DNA from: Microcaldota archaeon
Lineage (GTDB): Archaea; Micrarchaeota; Micrarchaeia; Micrarchaeales; CABMGC01
Length of the DNA: 8,764 nt
Assembly (NCBI GenBank): GCA_021785375.1
Contig: JAJYFQ010000023.1
Location: forward strand, 1-8,764
Reading direction: 5' to 3'
Part shown: one piece after another, positions 1 through 5,550 of the stretch
Layout: each line of letters opens with the position of its first letter
Numbering within the stretch: position 1 is the first letter of the stretch
Notes under the pieces: model-generated
Told to the model about the DNA's origin: nothing
The model's database searches: none
Seen by the model: only the letters and a program-made list of their open reading frames with translations
Translations under genes and position numbers: made by a program

Positions 1-105
1 TATCCCCTTTATCTTCGCAACCCTGTCCAGATTCTCAAGTACGAGCTGCTCACTGCACGCGCCTGCGTACTTTGAGTGAATATGAAGATCTGCTATGTGG
101 TCCAT
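1..105 (-). CDS. PHP-domain nuclease, EndoQ-like (partial, N-terminal 35 codons)
   Basis: The reverse strand from 105 opens with ATG and stays open to the window edge, giving 35 residues. They contain ADLHIHSKYAGACSEQL followed by LVLENLDRVAKIKGI. The HxH in ADLHIHSKY is the first metal-binding motif of PHP phosphoesterases, and the following SK-x-LTLENL-like helix and KIKGI match the N-terminus of archaeal endonuclease Q, which nicks DNA 5' of deaminated bases (uracil, hypoxanthine). This family assignment is from memory of the family pattern. The ATG shares one base with the TGA of the upstream gene (TGATG), so the two are probably translationally coupled. The rest of the gene lies outside the window. 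A different PHP protein (for example a PolX-like or histidinol-phosphatase-like one) is possible but fits less well, because the SKYxxACS pattern is typical of the EndoQ/YqxK group. Confidence 0.72.
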   Translation of the reverse strand, partial: MDHIADLHIHSKYAGACSEQLVLENLDRVAKIKGI

Positions 106-488
106 CATTTCACGCCCGGAGAGAAGTCCAGCTGATAATCGGGTATCCCGAGGGAGACCCCGTATTCCGTAACCTTCCTGTACTCGTCAGGCCTCTTCCT
201 GTCTATCTTGAATATCCTTCCAGAAAATATTATGTAGTGTGTGGTCTCGTTCTTGTAATCGACATACCAGGAACTTTTGTGGCTCGTGTCAATCGCCTTG
301 CTCAGCAATTCCGCATCTCTTTCAGCATCGGCATCGGGAACCTCTATTAGATGAAGCGTCCACTGCTTTATCCATGGCGTCTTGTGCCTTTCCGTAACCT
401 CCTCGACCCTTGTTCGAAGTATCTTGAAGTGCTTCAGGACGTTCTTGTCGGTCAGGCTCTCCTCTATAACTTCTCCCTTGTAGCTCAT
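105..488 (-). CDS. Small conserved protein of unknown function (127 aa)
   Basis: I do not recognise a named family. The protein looks like one of the short conserved proteins seen in archaea and candidate-phylum bacteria, with a pattern WTLHLIEVPDADAE (43-56), a helix, SSWYVDYKN (72-80), THYIIFSGRIFKID (83-96) and a C-terminal EYGVSLGIPDYQLDF (108-122). Predicted layout is a charged N-terminal helix (about 1-38), then an alpha/beta domain with an amphipathic C-terminal helix. There is no signal peptide, membrane segment, cysteine cluster or metal motif, so it is probably cytosolic. It starts 9 bp after the stop of nth, with GAGG about 8 nt upstream of the ATG, and its stop overlaps the EndoQ-like start. 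This placement between two DNA-repair genes makes a repair-related accessory role a reasonable guess, but nothing in the sequence shows an activity. Confidence 0.85.
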   Translation of the reverse strand: MSYKGEVIEESLTDKNVLKHFKILRTRVEEVTERHKTPWIKQWTLHLIEVPDADAERDAELLSKAIDTSHKSSWYVDYKNETTHYIIFSGRIFKIDRKRPDEYRKVTEYGVSLGIPDYQLDFSPGVK

Positions 489-497
489 CCAATTGCC

Positions 498-1154
498 TCA
501 TCCGCTCTTCGTCACTCCGTTCCTGGGGCATATCCTGTTCAGAATGCACCTGCTGCACTGCGGCACCTGCGACTGGCATATCTTGTGGCCGTGGGCCTTG
601 AGCACGTACGCGAAGTTCTTCCAGAGCTTCCTGTCGATCCTCTTCATCAGGTCCTGCTCTATGCCGTCAGGGTCCCTCGACTGCGAGAGGCCGATCCGTC
701 CAGAGAGCTTTATCACCCACGTGTCAACCGGGATTCCCTCCACAATGCCGTACGCATTGATCAGGATCGTGTTTGCCGTCTTCCTCCCTATCCCGGGCAA
801 CTCCACGAGCTCCTCCATCTTCTCCGGCACCTTTCCGCCGAACTTCTCCTGAATTATCCGGCAGGTCTTGATTATGTTCTTCGCCTTGTTCCCCGCGAAC
901 GTGACCCCCTTGACATCTGCAATCAGCTTCTCAGGATCCGCTCCGGCATAATCCTTTGCGGTCTTGTACTTCTTGAAGAGATTCGGGGTTATCGCATTGA
1001 CCGTGTAGTCGTGGGTCTGCACAGAGAGAATAGCAGCGACAACCAGGTCTATCGGTGTCGAGAAATCGAGGTAGTAGTGGGCGCCCTTGTACTCCCTCTC
1101 GAGGAGCGATACCGCCTCGTCAACCTTCTTCTGATCCAGGAGCACGAATGACAT
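498..1154 (-). CDS. nth: Endonuclease III (DNA glycosylase/AP lyase)
   Basis: Base-excision repair enzyme that removes oxidised pyrimidines and cleaves the abasic site. The 218-aa product matches the usual length (E. coli Nth is 211 aa). The helix-hairpin-helix is ELPGIGRKTANTILINAYG (118-136) with catalytic Lys125; the catalytic Asp144 lies in IPVDTWVIKL. The usual VDTH is VDTW here. The N-terminal ILSVQTHDYTVNAI (42-55) matches the ILSAQTTD segment. The four iron-sulfur cysteines 193, 200, 203 and 209 keep the C-x6-C-x2-C-x5-C spacing, so the enzyme should be intact. The gene starts 4 bp after the adenosine-specific kinase stop. The SD-like GAGGGG abuts the ATG at 1154 with no spacer, whereas a GTG three codons later (1145) has 9 nt of spacing, so the true N-terminus may be three residues shorter. 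Confidence 0.95.
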   Translation of the reverse strand: MSFVLLDQKKVDEAVSLLEREYKGAHYYLDFSTPIDLVVAAILSVQTHDYTVNAITPNLFKKYKTAKDYAGADPEKLIADVKGVTFAGNKAKNIIKTCRIIQEKFGGKVPEKMEELVELPGIGRKTANTILINAYGIVEGIPVDTWVIKLSGRIGLSQSRDPDGIEQDLMKRIDRKLWKNFAYVLKAHGHKICQSQVPQCSRCILNRICPRNGVTKSG

Positions 1155-1158
1155 CCCC

Positions 1159-1641
1159 TCATCTCTTGTATCCTATCTCGCGCAGGAACTTCGACCTGTT
1201 CTCCTTGTCCTGAACCTCCTCTATGCCCCTTGACTTTGACCCATCGATGACGCCTATCACACCGACCCCCTGATCCGTGGCAACCGTCAGGATCTCAACA
1301 GGATTGGCAGTGGCACAATATATCCCGACAACCTCCGGCACCGCCTTTATGGCGTTGGCAATGTTTATCGGATACGCATCCTTGAAGAAGATCATGAAAG
1401 TATGTCCCGCTGAGAGCCTGAGCATGTTCTGCTCCGCAAGCCTCTTCATCGACTCGTCATTGCCCTCAATGCGTATGAGGCATGGGCCACTGGCCTCGGC
1501 GAATGCGAGTCCGAACTTTACGTTCGGGACAGAGGTGGTCATTGCCTCGTAGACGTCCTCCACGGTCTTTATGAAACTCGCGTGACCAAGAAGAAACTGC
1601 ACCTCATCCGGTTTGCTTATCTTTACAACTCCTATATCCAT
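1159..1641 (-). CDS. Adenosine-specific kinase family protein (PF04008)
   Basis: The 160-aa protein matches the archaeal family once called DUF355, later named adenosine-specific kinase from structural and nucleotide-binding work. Family landmarks are KFGLAFAEASG (42-52), IEGND (58-62), LSAGHTFMIFFKDAYPINI (76-94), VPEVVGIYCATANPVEI (101-117), the glycine-rich GVGVIGVIDG (125-134) and C-terminal LREIGYKR. Length and ends agree with the family, so it is complete. No signal or membrane segment; cytosolic. It is first in the leftward operon kinase-nth-small protein-EndoQ, with only 4 bp before nth. An AGGGGAT motif lies 3 nt before the ATG, close for an SD. A TATA-like CATATATTG on the minus strand near 1694-1702 could drive the operon. 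Family biochemistry is thin: AMP binding is better supported than the kinase reaction, so the substrate name should be read with caution. Confidence 0.9.
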   Translation of the reverse strand: MDIGVVKISKPDEVQFLLGHASFIKTVEDVYEAMTTSVPNVKFGLAFAEASGPCLIRIEGNDESMKRLAEQNMLRLSAGHTFMIFFKDAYPINIANAIKAVPEVVGIYCATANPVEILTVATDQGVGVIGVIDGSKSRGIEEVQDKENRSKFLREIGYKR

Positions 1642-1693
1642 GAAATCCCCTTACCATAAATTAGTGAAACGTCTGACCGAATAATTGCCAAAA

Positions 1694-1719
1694 CAATATA
1701 TGGGCTATAAAAATATATT
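1694..1719. promoter_or_regulatory. Divergent TATA boxes between kinase operon and DUF4382 gene
   Basis: The 106-bp gap between the minus-strand kinase start (1641) and the plus-strand GTG (1748) is AT-rich. On the plus strand CTATAAAAATATATT (1705-1719) is a strong archaeal TATA box; a start about 26 nt downstream falls near 1735-1740, leaving a very short leader. On the minus strand CATATATTG (1694-1702) would start transcription near 1672, giving a leader of about 30 nt before the kinase ATG. Neither transcription start is shown directly. Confidence 0.55.
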
Positions 1720-1747
1720 CCTACATCTTATTATTGGTGATGTAGCG

Positions 1748-2695
1748 GTGGATTCAAAGCTGGCCCTGGGGGTAATCGTACTTGCAGTGATAGTGCTCGC
1801 GCTGACATATGTGGTGTCGAGCGATGTCTTCGCGTCCGGATCTAACGTTGCGGTGCAGATGACAGATCCCCCAAGCGTTCCTTCAGGAACGCAACAGCTA
1901 CTCATCTCGTACTCGTCGGTCCAGGTTCACACGGAGAGCATAGGGAACCTGTCTGGGAATCAGAGTGGCTGGGTAACCGCATCGGGTTCTGGCACAGTCA
2001 ACCTGGTCGCACTCACGAATGTGTCGCAGACCATAGCAAACGCCCACGTAACTGCAAACGCGGTAATCAACGTGGTGAGATTCAACATCACTTCGGCGAA
2101 GATAGTCATAAACGGGACCACTTACAACGTAAGCTCGCCGAACAGCCAGATAACCGTTGCTGTGACAGGAAGCGGCAAGATAAACTCTAATGCGTCTTCG
2201 GTGCTCATCGACTTCTATCCGACAGTGACGGCACGTGGAGGGGCAACGGCAGGTTCGTACATGCTGGTTCCCGCGGCAAGGGCAGTCGTGGTGAACGGCA
2301 ACGCCACCGTCTCGATAAACACGAACATAGGCAGCACGGCAGCGATATCCGGATCGGTTAAGGCAAAGCTCGGGCTGGGGATAGGCATAGGCGGTTCTGG
2401 CTCGGGAAACACTACTACAAGCGCGAACAGCACCGTGGAGGTGCGCGCGGGACAGCGCGTCAGCAACTTCATGGCAGAGAGCGTGAACTACAGTTCGGGA
2501 ACCGTCTCTGGGCTGCTCTACATTGAGTATCCGGTGGCAAGAAATGTGGGTACCAATACGACTCTGCACGTGAACAGCACGATAGGATATGCGTGTGACA
2601 ACACGCAGTTCAAACTCGAGAGCATATACTCGAACAGCACAGCACTCTTCGTGCACATCAACAACACGGCAACGATCGGCGGATGCCCAATCTGA
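1748..2695 (+). CDS. DUF4382-like secreted, sequon-rich surface protein
   Basis: I place the start at GTG 1748 because GGTGAT (1736-1741), a near-perfect archaeal SD, lies 6 nt upstream; the open frame extends to a TTG at 1685, but those codons overlap the TATA box. The 315-aa product begins with a short polar N-terminus and one hydrophobic segment, LALGVIVLAVIVLALTYVV (5-23), which is a signal anchor or uncleaved signal. Residues 33-160 resemble DUF4382 (VAVQMTDPPSVPSGTQQL, a Val/Ser-rich beta domain, then VLIDFYPTV). A Gly/Ser/Thr-rich linker (205-230) leads to a second beta domain (231-315). There are 15 N-x-S/T sequons spread over the whole exterior, so heavy N-glycosylation is likely. 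Two cysteines (283, 313) could form a C-terminal disulfide. There is no C-terminal membrane anchor. Molecular function is unknown; a cell-surface role is inferred. Confidence 0.82.
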   Translation: MDSKLALGVIVLAVIVLALTYVVSSDVFASGSNVAVQMTDPPSVPSGTQQLLISYSSVQVHTESIGNLSGNQSGWVTASGSGTVNLVALTNVSQTIANAHVTANAVINVVRFNITSAKIVINGTTYNVSSPNSQITVAVTGSGKINSNASSVLIDFYPTVTARGGATAGSYMLVPAARAVVVNGNATVSINTNIGSTAAISGSVKAKLGLGIGIGGSGSGNTTTSANSTVEVRAGQRVSNFMAESVNYSSGTVSGLLYIEYPVARNVGTNTTLHVNSTIGYACDNTQFKLESIYSNSTALFVHINNTATIGGCPI

Positions 2696-2715
2696 TGCGC
2701 TGGAACATGGGGAGA

Positions 2716-2735
2716 AAACCACGCATTAATGGTTT
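2716..2735. terminator. Weak inverted repeat between convergent genes
   Basis: AAACCA (2716-2721) and TGGTTT (2730-2735) form a 6-bp stem with an 8-nt loop in the 64-bp gap between the convergent DUF4382 and ATP-grasp genes. It could end transcription from either side, but it is AT-rich and has no long U-tract on either strand, so the call is tentative. Confidence 0.2.
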
Positions 2736-2759
2736 GTTCGGGAGGCGACATAGCCCTTG

Positions 2760-4484
2760 TTAGCCTTTCTTCCCAGAGAAGCCTCTTTGCAGATCGAGGA
2801 GAACAAGGATCGAATGCACACGGTCCTTAAGTCCAGAGCCGCTTAGCAAGAGATCGAAATAGGAAGTCAGTGGTGTTTCGGGTCTCACAATTTTAAGAAC
2901 GCGTTGGAGCTCTTCGGGAAGCCGGCCGGCGGGATCGAGTTCGGTGGCCTTTTCAAGCGCGCAGGCCGACTCCACCGGTTTGTCACTCTTATAATATGCA
3001 TATCCAAGGGCCCTGTAGGCAAAGGAGGCAAGATCGTCATCGGGGCGTAATTCAAGAACCTTTCCGAACGCCTCGATCGACTCGGAGTATTTCCCCGAAT
3101 TGCAGAGCAGGCCTCCAAGGTTTGCAATCAGTTCAGGATTCGTGGAATCCAGCCCAATGGCCCTGGTATACAGTTCCTCAGCTTCTTCAACCCTCCCGAG
3201 ACAGTCCAGTTCCTGCGCGATCTGGCCATAAAGCAGGGCCCTGGAATTTGACTCGACGACTTTGGCTGCTGCTTCCAGCGCCTCTTCGCGCATGCCGAGT
3301 CCGGATAGCGAAATGCTAAGCTCCGCATATCCCCTTCCCGACGGCCCTATGGGGACGTTCATCTCCGAATGGCTGGAGCAGTTACCCTCCAAAAACGGCC
3401 CGGAGGAGCTTAAAAGCGCGCTGACAGACCGGAGAGGCCTCTTCCTTAGCTTGATGAGGGAGGCAAAGCCGCCTACTGCCCCGGAGTTGGCTTCTATCAC
3501 ATGCGGCCCTTCCTTGTCGACAATAAGGTCAAGCCCGACAAAACCGTTAGTGTGCTCGCCAACCGCAGCCATATAATCGTGTATGGCCTTTGCGGCCCCT
3601 ATTGCCACTTCCTTAATATCGTAGATTTTTATGCCTGCCTTTCTTCGTGCCCTCCCTAATTCAGCCACCTTGGCACCCCTGCAGACATTTACCGGGGAGC
3701 CGTTCCTCACGTCATACCTTACTTCTGCATCTATCCATTGTGGATTGGATGACAGCGTAACCAGAGCACGCACATTCCAGTCCATTCTCTTTCTGCCTTC
3801 TTTCCATTTGACAGGATTGATCCTCTTTTCTATGAAGACGGTATTGCCGTGCCGGAGCAAACTCCTGGCATACCCTTCTGCCGAATCGACCTCGTCATTT
3901 TCAAAGAGCCTGACATTGGCACCTCCTGATCCGGTGTTTCCTTTGATTGCAAAACCGTCGCTTTCTGTGCTGATTATAAAATCTAAAATGTCAGAGGCCA
4001 GAGTCGCCCCAGAGCCGGAAAGAACCCGATATGGCGGCGTGCTTATGCCTGCTTCGCAGAGGACCATTTTTGTTGCGATCTTATCGGCCGTAAGAGAGAC
4101 CAGCCTCGGACCGTTTAAAAGGAAGGCCTCCGGACCCTCGTAGCCCTGACTGCCCTGGCCCTCATGTAAGACGTTGACCCCGTTCAGAGGTATTGGGCCT
4201 TGGGCCTCTATCCGGTAGACCTGTTTCCCGTCAAACCCGTAAGCCATGGTTGTCCCCAACGTTCTTCCCTCCGGATCCGTGACCAGCGGGCCTTCGAGAG
4301 CCGGCGGTATCAACAGAACCTCTATCGGCTTCCCTCCGAACGCGACACCCACAGAGGAAACGAATATGGCGACAGACTCGTCGTCCTGCCCATAGAGCCC
4401 AAGGACCAGTCTTCCTTCAAATTCCCCCCTAAGAAGCGGTCTTGCCGTATCCAAGACCTCGATGTCCAGGCCAAGGCTACCCAA
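2760..4484 (-). CDS. ATP-grasp carboxylate-amine ligase fused to TPR repeats
   Basis: The 574-aa frame joins two modules. Residues 1-125 form an N-terminal alpha/beta domain. Residues 130-350 are an ATP-grasp fold: LTADKIATKMVLCEAGI (131-147), the glycine-rich FAIKGNTGSGGANVRLF (178-194), the hinge acid in VFIEKRI (216-222), and the magnesium site with Asp319 in GLDLIVD and Glu331/Asn333 in VIEANSGAVGG. Such enzymes join a carboxylate to an amine through an acylphosphate; RimK-like peptide ligases are the closest pattern. Residues 384-520 hold about four TPR units, for example ALLYGQIAQELDCLGRVEEA and ELIANLGGLLCNSGKYSESI, likely a protein-docking surface. No signal or membrane segments. The only canonical start in this frame is TTG 4484, which has no SD, and the frame stays protein-like upstream of it, so the N-terminus is probably incomplete (see 4485-4570). 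Substrate is unknown, and no small precursor peptide is visible nearby. Confidence 0.82.
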   Translation of the reverse strand: MGSLGLDIEVLDTARPLLRGEFEGRLVLGLYGQDDESVAIFVSSVGVAFGGKPIEVLLIPPALEGPLVTDPEGRTLGTTMAYGFDGKQVYRIEAQGPIPLNGVNVLHEGQGSQGYEGPEAFLLNGPRLVSLTADKIATKMVLCEAGISTPPYRVLSGSGATLASDILDFIISTESDGFAIKGNTGSGGANVRLFENDEVDSAEGYARSLLRHGNTVFIEKRINPVKWKEGRKRMDWNVRALVTLSSNPQWIDAEVRYDVRNGSPVNVCRGAKVAELGRARRKAGIKIYDIKEVAIGAAKAIHDYMAAVGEHTNGFVGLDLIVDKEGPHVIEANSGAVGGFASLIKLRKRPLRSVSALLSSSGPFLEGNCSSHSEMNVPIGPSGRGYAELSISLSGLGMREEALEAAAKVVESNSRALLYGQIAQELDCLGRVEEAEELYTRAIGLDSTNPELIANLGGLLCNSGKYSESIEAFGKVLELRPDDDLASFAYRALGYAYYKSDKPVESACALEKATELDPAGRLPEELQRVLKIVRPETPLTSYFDLLLSGSGLKDRVHSILVLLDLQRGFSGKKG

Positions 4485-4570
4485 TTGGCTTCTTAACTTC
4501 CCGGCCTGGTCCTTGGCCAGGGCGGATCTGACCTCGGCGTCTCTGCTAGCAGTTATGTTTATTTTATCAC
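4485..4570 (-). other. Out-of-frame N-terminal extension of the ATP-grasp gene (possible 1-base deletion)
   Basis: Upstream of TTG 4484 the same frame continues for 30 codons to a TGA at 4575-4577 without ATG, GTG or TTG. The part nearest the gene reads KINITASRDAEVRSALAKDQ and continues to LRSQ, a clean beta-strand/helix that would complete a beta-alpha-beta unit with LDIEVLDT. A GTG at 4570 reads GTG ATA AAA TAA and stops; adding one A to the AAAA run (4562-4565) changes this to GTG ATA AAA ATA AAC ATA, which enters the extension exactly. The repaired protein would be 603 aa and begin MIKINITASRD. An AGTGA motif lies 4 nt before that GTG, and a TATA-like element lies 26 nt upstream. Causes could be a homopolymer sequencing error, a genuine mutation, frameshifting, or an ATA start. 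Confidence 0.6.
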
Positions 4571-4590
4571 GGATTCACTTCCCTTTTGTC

Positions 4591-4600
4591 CCTTAAAAAC
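4591..4600 (-). promoter_or_regulatory. TATA-like element for the ATP-grasp gene
   Basis: On the minus strand GTTTTTAAGG (4600-4591) sits about 26 nt before the candidate GTG start at 4570, the usual archaeal TATA-to-start distance. That placement would make the mRNA nearly leaderless. It is an AT-rich match only, with no clear BRE. Confidence 0.35.
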
Positions 4601-4605
4601 ATTGC

Positions 4606-4628
4606 CTTGGCTTTTAGCTTAAGCCAAG
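4606..4628. repeat. Perfect 8-bp inverted repeat upstream of the ATP-grasp promoter
   Basis: CTTGGCTT (4606-4613) and AAGCCAAG (4621-4628) are exact inverted copies around a 7-nt spacer, just upstream of the putative TATA element of the ATP-grasp gene. The position fits an activator or repressor site; a hairpin is also possible. No adjacent regulator gene is present. Confidence 0.4.
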
Positions 4629-4699
4629 ACCGATGCTGGAAGGGGACTGCTTAATCAGGGCAGAGTATAATCCACGTGTGTCTCTTTTTGTCACGGTAA

Positions 4700-4715
4700 G
4701 TTTTACAATGGGCCC
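4700..4715. repeat. Left direct repeat: displaced tRNA-Ile 3' end (att-like site)
   Basis: GTTTTACAATGGGCCC is an exact 16-bp copy, in the same orientation, of 5433-5448, where it spans the last six acceptor-stem bases of the tRNA-Ile(GAU) gene, its discriminator base and 9 bp beyond. After one mismatch a further GGG also matches. No other part of a tRNA is present here. This is the arrangement left by site-specific integration into a tRNA 3' end, with the intact tRNA at one boundary and a fragment at the other. Confidence 0.72.
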
Positions 4716-4802
4716 TGGGTAAGTCAGCACCAGATGACTACGGAGAAACGATGTTGTTTGTGGATGTTCAAAAACAGTTGTCATACATAGAATTGTGGAA
4801 CC

Positions 4803-5129
4803 TTATGCTTTGGCAAGTTTAAGGTTACTTACCTTGGCTATGTCCCCGAAATCGCTGTCCAATGTCAGAAGCTCCTCATTGTTGTTTAGGCACACGGCCG
4901 CTATAATAAGGTCCGAGGCGTTCTTCATGCGGCCTACTTTTCGCAGTTTCTCTTGTAATTCCAATGCAAGTCTGAGGTCAGCCTCATCTGGAGAATATAT
5001 CTTGCCGCGGAAGCCCTTATATTCCAGAACCATTGGGTATTCTATCAAGGTAATCAGGCAGATGTTCTCGTTGACGATATTTTCCTCACTAACCCTTTCT
5101 ATCAATAGAGAGGTGTCAATAATGCCCAT
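4803..5129 (-). CDS. vapC: VapC-type PIN-domain ribonuclease toxin
   Basis: The 108-aa PIN domain has the expected acidic residues in order: Asp5 in MGIIDTSLLIE, Glu30 in LITLIEYPMV, Asp73 in KNASDLIIAAVC and Asp91/Asp93 in LLTLDSDFGDIA. VapC toxins are magnesium-dependent endoribonucleases that cut tRNA or rRNA and are neutralised by VapB. Length and motifs are intact, so the toxin should be active. I prefer ATG 5129, which places the first strand right after the start, as in most PIN proteins; an ATG at 5147 in the same frame would add HDGTC-like residues and overlap the vapB stop by 8 bp. With the shorter form the gap to vapB is 10 bp. The pair lies inside the tRNA-repeat-bounded segment, consistent with horizontal arrival. 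Its RNA target cannot be told from sequence. Confidence 0.88.
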   Translation of the reverse strand: MGIIDTSLLIERVSEENIVNENICLITLIEYPMVLEYKGFRGKIYSPDEADLRLALELQEKLRKVGRMKNASDLIIAAVCLNNNEELLTLDSDFGDIAKVSNLKLAKA

Positions 5130-5139
5130 GCACGTCCCA

Positions 5140-5415
5140 TCATGCATGCAGTCTTGCCCTTTGGGCAGTCCTGTGCCTTTCCTCGCTCCTAAGTCCCACT
5201 ATTACGGCCTTCTCGAACTCCGAGATCGGTATGCTTTGCCTCAGCTTCTTTATTCCAAGCCTCTTCCGCAATGCTTTAACATCCTCTACCACTGACATAC
5301 TATCGCCACTACACTCTATAATGGTATTACCGTTCTTCGTTATTAAATCTATTGGTTCGTTATTGGCCAGATGCATATGCCATATCCCGCTATATGTTGG
5401 TATGACCACCCCCAT
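5140..5415 (-). CDS. VapB-like antitoxin
   Basis: The 91-aa protein directly precedes the PIN toxin in the same direction and is therefore the likely antitoxin. Residues 1-39 (including YSGIWHMHLANNEPIDLIT) look like a small beta-rich segment; residues 41-80 (SVVEDVKALRKRLGIKK, then SIPISEFEKAVIVGLRSE) are helical and charged, as in the toxin-binding tails of antitoxins, followed by a basic end. I cannot assign an AbrB, RHH or Phd DNA-binding fold with confidence. The ATG at 5415 has GAGG 9 nt upstream (5425-5428), an ideal spacing, and lies only 26 nt beyond the tRNA-Ile 3' end. A shorter form from ATG 5298 (52 aa) is possible. No space for a separate promoter exists between the tRNA and the SD, so expression probably depends on tRNA read-through or a promoter inside it. 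Confidence 0.72.
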   Translation of the reverse strand: MGVVIPTYSGIWHMHLANNEPIDLITKNGNTIIECSGDSMSVVEDVKALRKRLGIKKLRQSIPISEFEKAVIVGLRSEERHRTAQRARLHA

Positions 5416-5432
5416 TTTCTTCTTCCTCGTGG

Positions 5433-5448
5433 GTTTTACAATGGGCCC
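5433..5448. repeat. Right direct repeat: native tRNA-Ile 3' end (att-like site)
   Basis: This copy of GTTTTACAATGGGCCC belongs to the intact tRNA gene: GGGCCC is the 3' side of the acceptor stem seen from the plus strand, followed on the minus strand by the discriminator A and TTGTAAAAC. Its partner is at 4700-4715. Confidence 0.72.
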
Positions 5449-5516
5449 GGGGAGATTTGAACTCCTGACCTTTCGATTATCAGTCGAACGCTCTAACCAG
5501 GCTGAGCTACGAGCCC
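5442..5516 (-). tRNA. tRNA-Ile (anticodon GAU)
   Basis: On the minus strand the 75-nt sequence folds as a cloverleaf: acceptor GGGCTCG with CGGGCCC (one G-U pair), D stem GCTC/GAGC around AGCCTGGTTA, anticodon stem TTCGA/TCGAA around loop CTGATAA giving anticodon GAT, five-base variable loop AGGTC, and T arm AGGAG-TTCAAAT-CTCCC. The outermost T-stem pair is A-C, a mismatch. Discriminator is A, no CCA is encoded and no intron is present. The gene lies between the NUDIX-UDG gene and vapB, and its 3' end is duplicated at 4700. Confidence 0.95.
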
Positions 5517-5525
5517 TTGATGTCT

Positions 5526-5550
5526 GATATATAAGTAGGAATATTCTTTA
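5526..5550 (-). promoter_or_regulatory. AT-rich promoter region of tRNA-Ile
   Basis: Two TATA-like boxes precede the tRNA on the minus strand: AAAGAATATTCC (5550-5539), whose spacing predicts a start close to the tRNA 5' end, and CTTATATATC (5536-5527), which is closer than usual. The first overlaps the stop region of the NUDIX-UDG gene. It may also supply transcription for vapBC. Confidence 0.4.

Larger units (their letters stand above)
4700..5448. mobile_element. Putative minimal integrated element carrying vapBC at tRNA-Ile
   Basis: The segment between the two 16-bp direct repeats (repeat to repeat 733 bp) contains only a vapB-vapC pair. Tyrosine recombinases of archaeal viruses and plasmids often use tRNA 3' ends as attachment sites and leave such repeats. 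No integrase, replication gene or inverted-repeat transposon end is visible, so this would be a decayed remnant, a non-autonomous cassette moved in trans, or a toxin-antitoxin module kept after loss of a larger element. The stretch from 4716 to 4802, downstream of vapC, holds no gene. An independent duplication of the tRNA end is the main alternative. Confidence 0.6.

Noticed and set aside
351..1151. 266-codon open frame on the plus strand opposite nth
   Set aside because: It is antisense to a clear endonuclease III with full catalytic and iron-sulfur motifs; its Arg/Leu/Pro/His-rich product looks like a shadow of a GC-rich gene.
1748..2695. DUF4382-like protein as substrate of the archaeosortase
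   Set aside because: Its C-terminus ends in GGCPI and lacks the motif, membrane segment and basic tail of a CTERM sorting signal.
1898..2722. 274-codon minus-strand open frame opposite the DUF4382-like gene
   Set aside because: The product is rich in Arg, Cys, His and Val without any fold pattern, and the plus-strand gene has a TATA box, SD and signal segment.
2760..4802. Graspetide-type peptide-modification system around the ATP-grasp gene
   Set aside because: No small precursor-peptide frame, transporter or protease lies next to it, and the TPR fusion points to a protein-docking ligase.
4700..5448. Insertion sequence or transposon
   Set aside because: The bounding repeats are direct, not inverted, one copy is a functional tRNA end, and no transposase is encoded.
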